Assembly: GCA_002440705.1 (NCBI GenBank)
Contig: DJVA01000096.1
Coordinates: 1-27,396 of the forward strand
DNA from: Flavobacteriaceae bacterium UBA6268
GTDB lineage: Bacteria > Bacteroidota > Bacteroidia > Flavobacteriales > Flavobacteriaceae
DNA: 27,396 nucleotides
Direction of reading: 5' to 3'
Positions within the stretch are counted from its first letter, which is position 1. Every line of letters starts with the position of its first letter. A program made the translations under genes and the position numbers. Under the pieces are notes generated by a model, which saw nothing but the letters and a program-made list of their open reading frames with translations, ran no database searches and was not told the DNA's origin. Of this stretch, positions 24,956-27,396 are shown in pieces.

Positions 24956-25156
24956 ACTGTATTAAAATGTAAACATACGTACTTTGGAGCAGATGAAAAA
25001 ACATCTAATTTAGGTTTTGAGGGCTTTCATGCCAATAAAAGTGGGGTTCTCTAAAAGGAACGTCTCTTTCCCTCATCGAAACCATTCGTTTGCTCAACTC
25101 GATTTTTTTTCAAAATTGGTTCTAACTAGGTTTACTTAAAATTTAATTTGGTTAGT

Positions 25157-26308
25157 ATGAAAACATTAAAAACATTTTTGATAATGGCTTGCTTGCTTTC
25201 TATTGCTGCTTGTAAAGCCAATGGTGAAGAAACCCCAGCCATGCTAGACGCTCCAGTCCCATTTGACCCTCCTTCGAAACACTCCATCAGGGTCGCCCTG
25301 TTGTTGGATACCAGCAACAGTATGGACGGATTGATCGATCAAGCAAAAGCGCAGCTTTGGGACATTGTCAACGAATTGTCCTATGCAAAATGCAGGCACG
25401 AACAACCCAATCTGGAAATTGCATTATACGAATATGGCAATGACAACCTCAACTCCCGCGAAGGCTATATCCGCAAAATTCTCGGCTTCACGAACGACCT
25501 CGACGATGTTTCCAAAGAACTTTTTTCCCTTACCACCAACGGCGGAAGTGAATACTGTGGAACCGTTATTCAAAAATCATTGAACCAGTTGGACTGGGGT
25601 CATGACAGCGACGATCTCAAAATGATATTCATTGCCGGAAATGAGCCATTTACCCAAGGAAACATCGATTACCGCGATGCAGCCAACAATGCCAAGGAAA
25701 AAGGAGTGGTGGTCAATACTATCTTCTGCGGAAATTACAGTCATGGTATTGATACCAAATGGAAAGATGGGGCCCTGTTAACCTATGGAGACTACATGGC
25801 CATCGATCACAATAAAGAAACCATTTACGTGGCTTCCCCATATGACGATGCCATCTTACAACTCAACATTCAATTAAATGGAACCTACATCCCCTATGGA
25901 CGCTATGGTAAAGAAAAAGTGGCTGTTCAAGAGGCTCAAGATGCAAATGCCGAAGAATACAGTAAAGCCAATGCTGTGAGTAGGACCGTATCCAAAGGTT
26001 CCCATTTCTATAAAAACAGTAGTTGGGATTTGGTTGATGCTGAAAGTGAAGCAAACTTTGATTACGATAAATTGAAAGAGGAAGAACTTCCAAAAAATTT
26101 ACAGGGTAAAACTAAAACCGAGATCAAGGCCTATGTCAAATCCAAAAAAGAGGAACGAGCTCGTATTCAAAAAGAAATTGCCGAGCTCAACAAAAAAAGG
26201 AAAGACTATGTTGAAAGCCAGAATAAATCCACCTCTAACGGGTTGGAAAACGCCATGATTGAAGCTTTGAAAAAGCAGGCAAAGAAAAAATCCTATACCT
26301 GGGATTAA
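25157..26308 (+). CDS. vWA-domain lipoprotein
   Basis: The 383-residue protein has a lipobox at Cys19 (SIAAC), so it is lipid-anchored. A von Willebrand factor A domain follows (about 43-240). The first metal-site motif is intact, DTSNSM (Asp51, Ser53, Ser55). A Thr is available in TTNGGSEYCG. The third motif, normally ending in TDG, reads IFIAGNEPF, so the last acidic ligand is missing. The rest (about 240-383) is charged and Lys-rich, with a likely coiled coil (KKEERARIQKEIAELNKKRK). ATG 25157 gives a clean lipoprotein signal; a TTG three codons upstream is less likely. Function unknown; protein-protein binding is the usual vWA role. A strong terminator follows. Confidence 0.88.
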   Translation: MKTLKTFLIMACLLSIAACKANGEETPAMLDAPVPFDPPSKHSIRVALLLDTSNSMDGLIDQAKAQLWDIVNELSYAKCRHEQPNLEIALYEYGNDNLNSREGYIRKILGFTNDLDDVSKELFSLTTNGGSEYCGTVIQKSLNQLDWGHDSDDLKMIFIAGNEPFTQGNIDYRDAANNAKEKGVVVNTIFCGNYSHGIDTKWKDGALLTYGDYMAIDHNKETIYVASPYDDAILQLNIQLNGTYIPYGRYGKEKVAVQEAQDANAEEYSKANAVSRTVSKGSHFYKNSSWDLVDAESEANFDYDKLKEEELPKNLQGKTKTEIKAYVKSKKEERARIQKEIAELNKKRKDYVESQNKSTSNGLENAMIEALKKQAKKKSYTWD

Positions 26309-26310
26309 AA

Positions 26311-26336
26311 AAAAAGCCCCCAGTTGGGGGCTTTTT
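26311..26336. terminator. Strong bidirectional terminator between vWA and PorP/SprF genes
   Basis: An 11-bp perfect stem (26311-26321 AAAAAGCCCCC, 26326-26336 GGGGGCTTTTT) with loop AGTT has T runs on both strands. It follows the vWA stop by 2 nt, and its right end shares a base with the stop codon of the convergent porP-like gene. It serves both transcripts. Confidence 0.92.
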
Positions 26337-27355
26337 TATCTGGTATTAGGACGCAGCATCCCATTGTAACGCATATCCTGCTCCCAATGGCGGTACTTGC
26401 CGTCCAAAAAGTTATAGCCCAATGTAATTTGATGAAACCCCCCTTTTTCCAATCGTACATTACCTGTTTGGTAGGAATAAGTATAAGCAAAAACAAATTT
26501 TTCATAGGTAATTCCTAAAACAGGTGTGAAATATTGAAGCTTTTGATTTTTCACTTCGGTACCATCTAAGTATTCAGCACCGTCAAAGCTTCTGCGGTAG
26601 GAGATTCCTCCCCAAACACTTCCAAAATCCATCGATTTGAAAGCCTTGAAGTTTACGTCAATGGCTTGCTCATTGGTCCGTTCTTTCCATTGCACAAGAA
26701 AAGAAGGTTCGTAGGTCCATCCTTGGTTTGATGAAATCCCATAGGCAGCAGACATCAAATAGGTTCTTTGATTGTTGGATTCGTAATCTTCAGTATAAAT
26801 GTTCCGATTCCGGAATAAAAGGTTCTTGACCGTAAAATGGGCCGCAAAGTCTAAAAAATTATACGAAAGTCCCGCATCAACATTCAAGTATGAGGTACTC
26901 TGAATGATTCCAGCAATTACCGGGTCAAACTCATTCGGATCAAACTTAGTCTCATCTAGGCGCTGTTGCATCAAACCTGCACTTAAGCCGAAGGAGAGTT
27001 GATTCAAATCGTATTTACTCCTTGAAAACATAATATGATGGGCATAGGTCAAATAACCCCCAACTTGTGAATGATAGCCGTTCTTATCATTAAAAAGAAT
27101 AGCTCCAATTCCTGAACGATCTCCTAAACGAGTATGATAACTAATAGTTTGTGTATTCGGAGCTTCATTTTGGTCAAACCATTGTTGCCTACCTGTTAGC
27201 CTAACCTTCCCATAAGAGGCAGCCCCAGCCATCGCTGGATGAAGTAAATATAAGTTGTCGGCAAAGTAATCCGAATATGTTGGGATTCCGTCTTGTGCGT
27301 AAGAAATCGTTGCACAAAACATCAAAATACTGAAATAGGTTTTTCTAAATTTCAT
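26336..27355 (-). CDS. Type IX secretion system membrane protein, PorP/SprF family
   Basis: The 339-residue protein has a signal peptide (MKFRKTYFSILMFCATISYA) and the PorP/SprF start pattern: DYFADNLYLLHPAMAGAASYGKVRLTGRQQW. A beta-barrel body of alternating aromatic strands follows, ending FHQITLGYNFLDGKYRHWEQD. In Flavobacteriaceae these proteins sit in the outer membrane and assist secretion or anchoring of type IX substrates, each usually encoded just after its substrate gene. Thirteen nucleotides upstream on the same strand ends a reading frame with a type IX-like C-terminus, which fits. It is one of many paralogues in such genomes, so I do not assign it as porP or sprF itself. Confidence 0.93.
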   Translation of the reverse strand: MKFRKTYFSILMFCATISYAQDGIPTYSDYFADNLYLLHPAMAGAASYGKVRLTGRQQWFDQNEAPNTQTISYHTRLGDRSGIGAILFNDKNGYHSQVGGYLTYAHHIMFSRSKYDLNQLSFGLSAGLMQQRLDETKFDPNEFDPVIAGIIQSTSYLNVDAGLSYNFLDFAAHFTVKNLLFRNRNIYTEDYESNNQRTYLMSAAYGISSNQGWTYEPSFLVQWKERTNEQAIDVNFKAFKSMDFGSVWGGISYRRSFDGAEYLDGTEVKNQKLQYFTPVLGITYEKFVFAYTYSYQTGNVRLEKGGFHQITLGYNFLDGKYRHWEQDMRYNGMLRPNTR

Positions 27356-27368
27356 ATCAAGTTGTTAT

Positions 27369-27396
27369 CTAACGTTTAAGAGTAAAGTGCCCGGTA
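27369..27396 (-). CDS. C-terminal end of a probable type IX-secreted protein (partial)
   Basis: Only the last eight codons and TAG are in the window. They read TGHFTLKR, which resembles the extreme C-terminus of the type B sorting domain (Gly-x-Phe/Val-x-Leu-x-Arg). It ends 13 nt before the PorP/SprF ATG on the same strand, the usual order of substrate gene then sprF-like gene. Identification rests on eight residues plus context. Confidence 0.5.

Noticed and set aside
25046..25061. Inverted GTTC/GAAC pair as an operator
   Set aside because: A 4-bp arm repeat is expected by chance in a 200-bp gap.

Overview
The window is core chromosome of a member of the Bacteroidota, most likely a marine Flavobacteriaceae. 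The evidence is the gene content (PorP/SprF-type IX secretion protein, DUF6089 protein, folK/deoxynucleoside kinase fusion, divergent trigger factor, paired OmpH/Skp genes after bamA), the moderate-to-low GC, the near absence of Shine-Dalgarno sequences, and several promoters of the Bacteroidota form TTG-N(17-23)-TAnnTTTG. I see no insertion sequence, prophage, CRISPR array, defence island or rRNA operon.

Layout. Positions 1-151 hold two minus-strand tRNA genes, a truncated tRNA-Leu(UAA) and a tRNA-Gly(GCC), with a terminator between them. mutS (minus) diverges from a TrmH/SpoU RNA methyltransferase (plus), which converges on a minus-strand HPPK/deoxynucleoside kinase fusion. That fusion diverges from a queuosine-precursor transporter, which converges on a DUF2797 protein, which diverges from a GH3-family adenylating enzyme. 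Two of the convergent pairs overlap at their 3' ends. A small lipoprotein gene follows (7944-8126).

The protein quality-control block tig-clpP-clpX runs on the minus strand (11504-8183). Above it on the same strand lies pdxJ - alpha/beta hydrolase - small 4-TM membrane protein. Divergent from pdxJ is a long plus-strand series: CBS protein - nadK - DUF6089 - uppS - bamA - ompH/skp - ompH/skp - murI. It joins NADP supply, undecaprenyl-phosphate and D-glutamate supply for the wall, and outer-membrane protein assembly. On the minus strand, a TPR sensor kinase, a LytTR response regulator and a gamma-carbonic anhydrase form a tight three-gene unit. A vWA lipoprotein (plus) and a PorP/SprF protein (minus) share a strong bidirectional terminator. 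Just before the window edge is the last stretch of a probable type IX-secreted protein.

Nothing here amounts to a new system. The observations most worth checking are these. The folK domain runs nine codons past its only ATG-free boundary and has no ATG, GTG or TTG start. Two other genes, the transporter and bamA, appear to rely on TTG. Terminator-like hairpins lie directly in front of clpP and murI. A zinc-ribbon DUF2797 protein has a GIY-YIG-like centre. A periplasmic-TPR kinase/LytTR pair is fused transcriptionally to a carbonic anhydrase and faces a vWA lipoprotein with an incomplete metal site.
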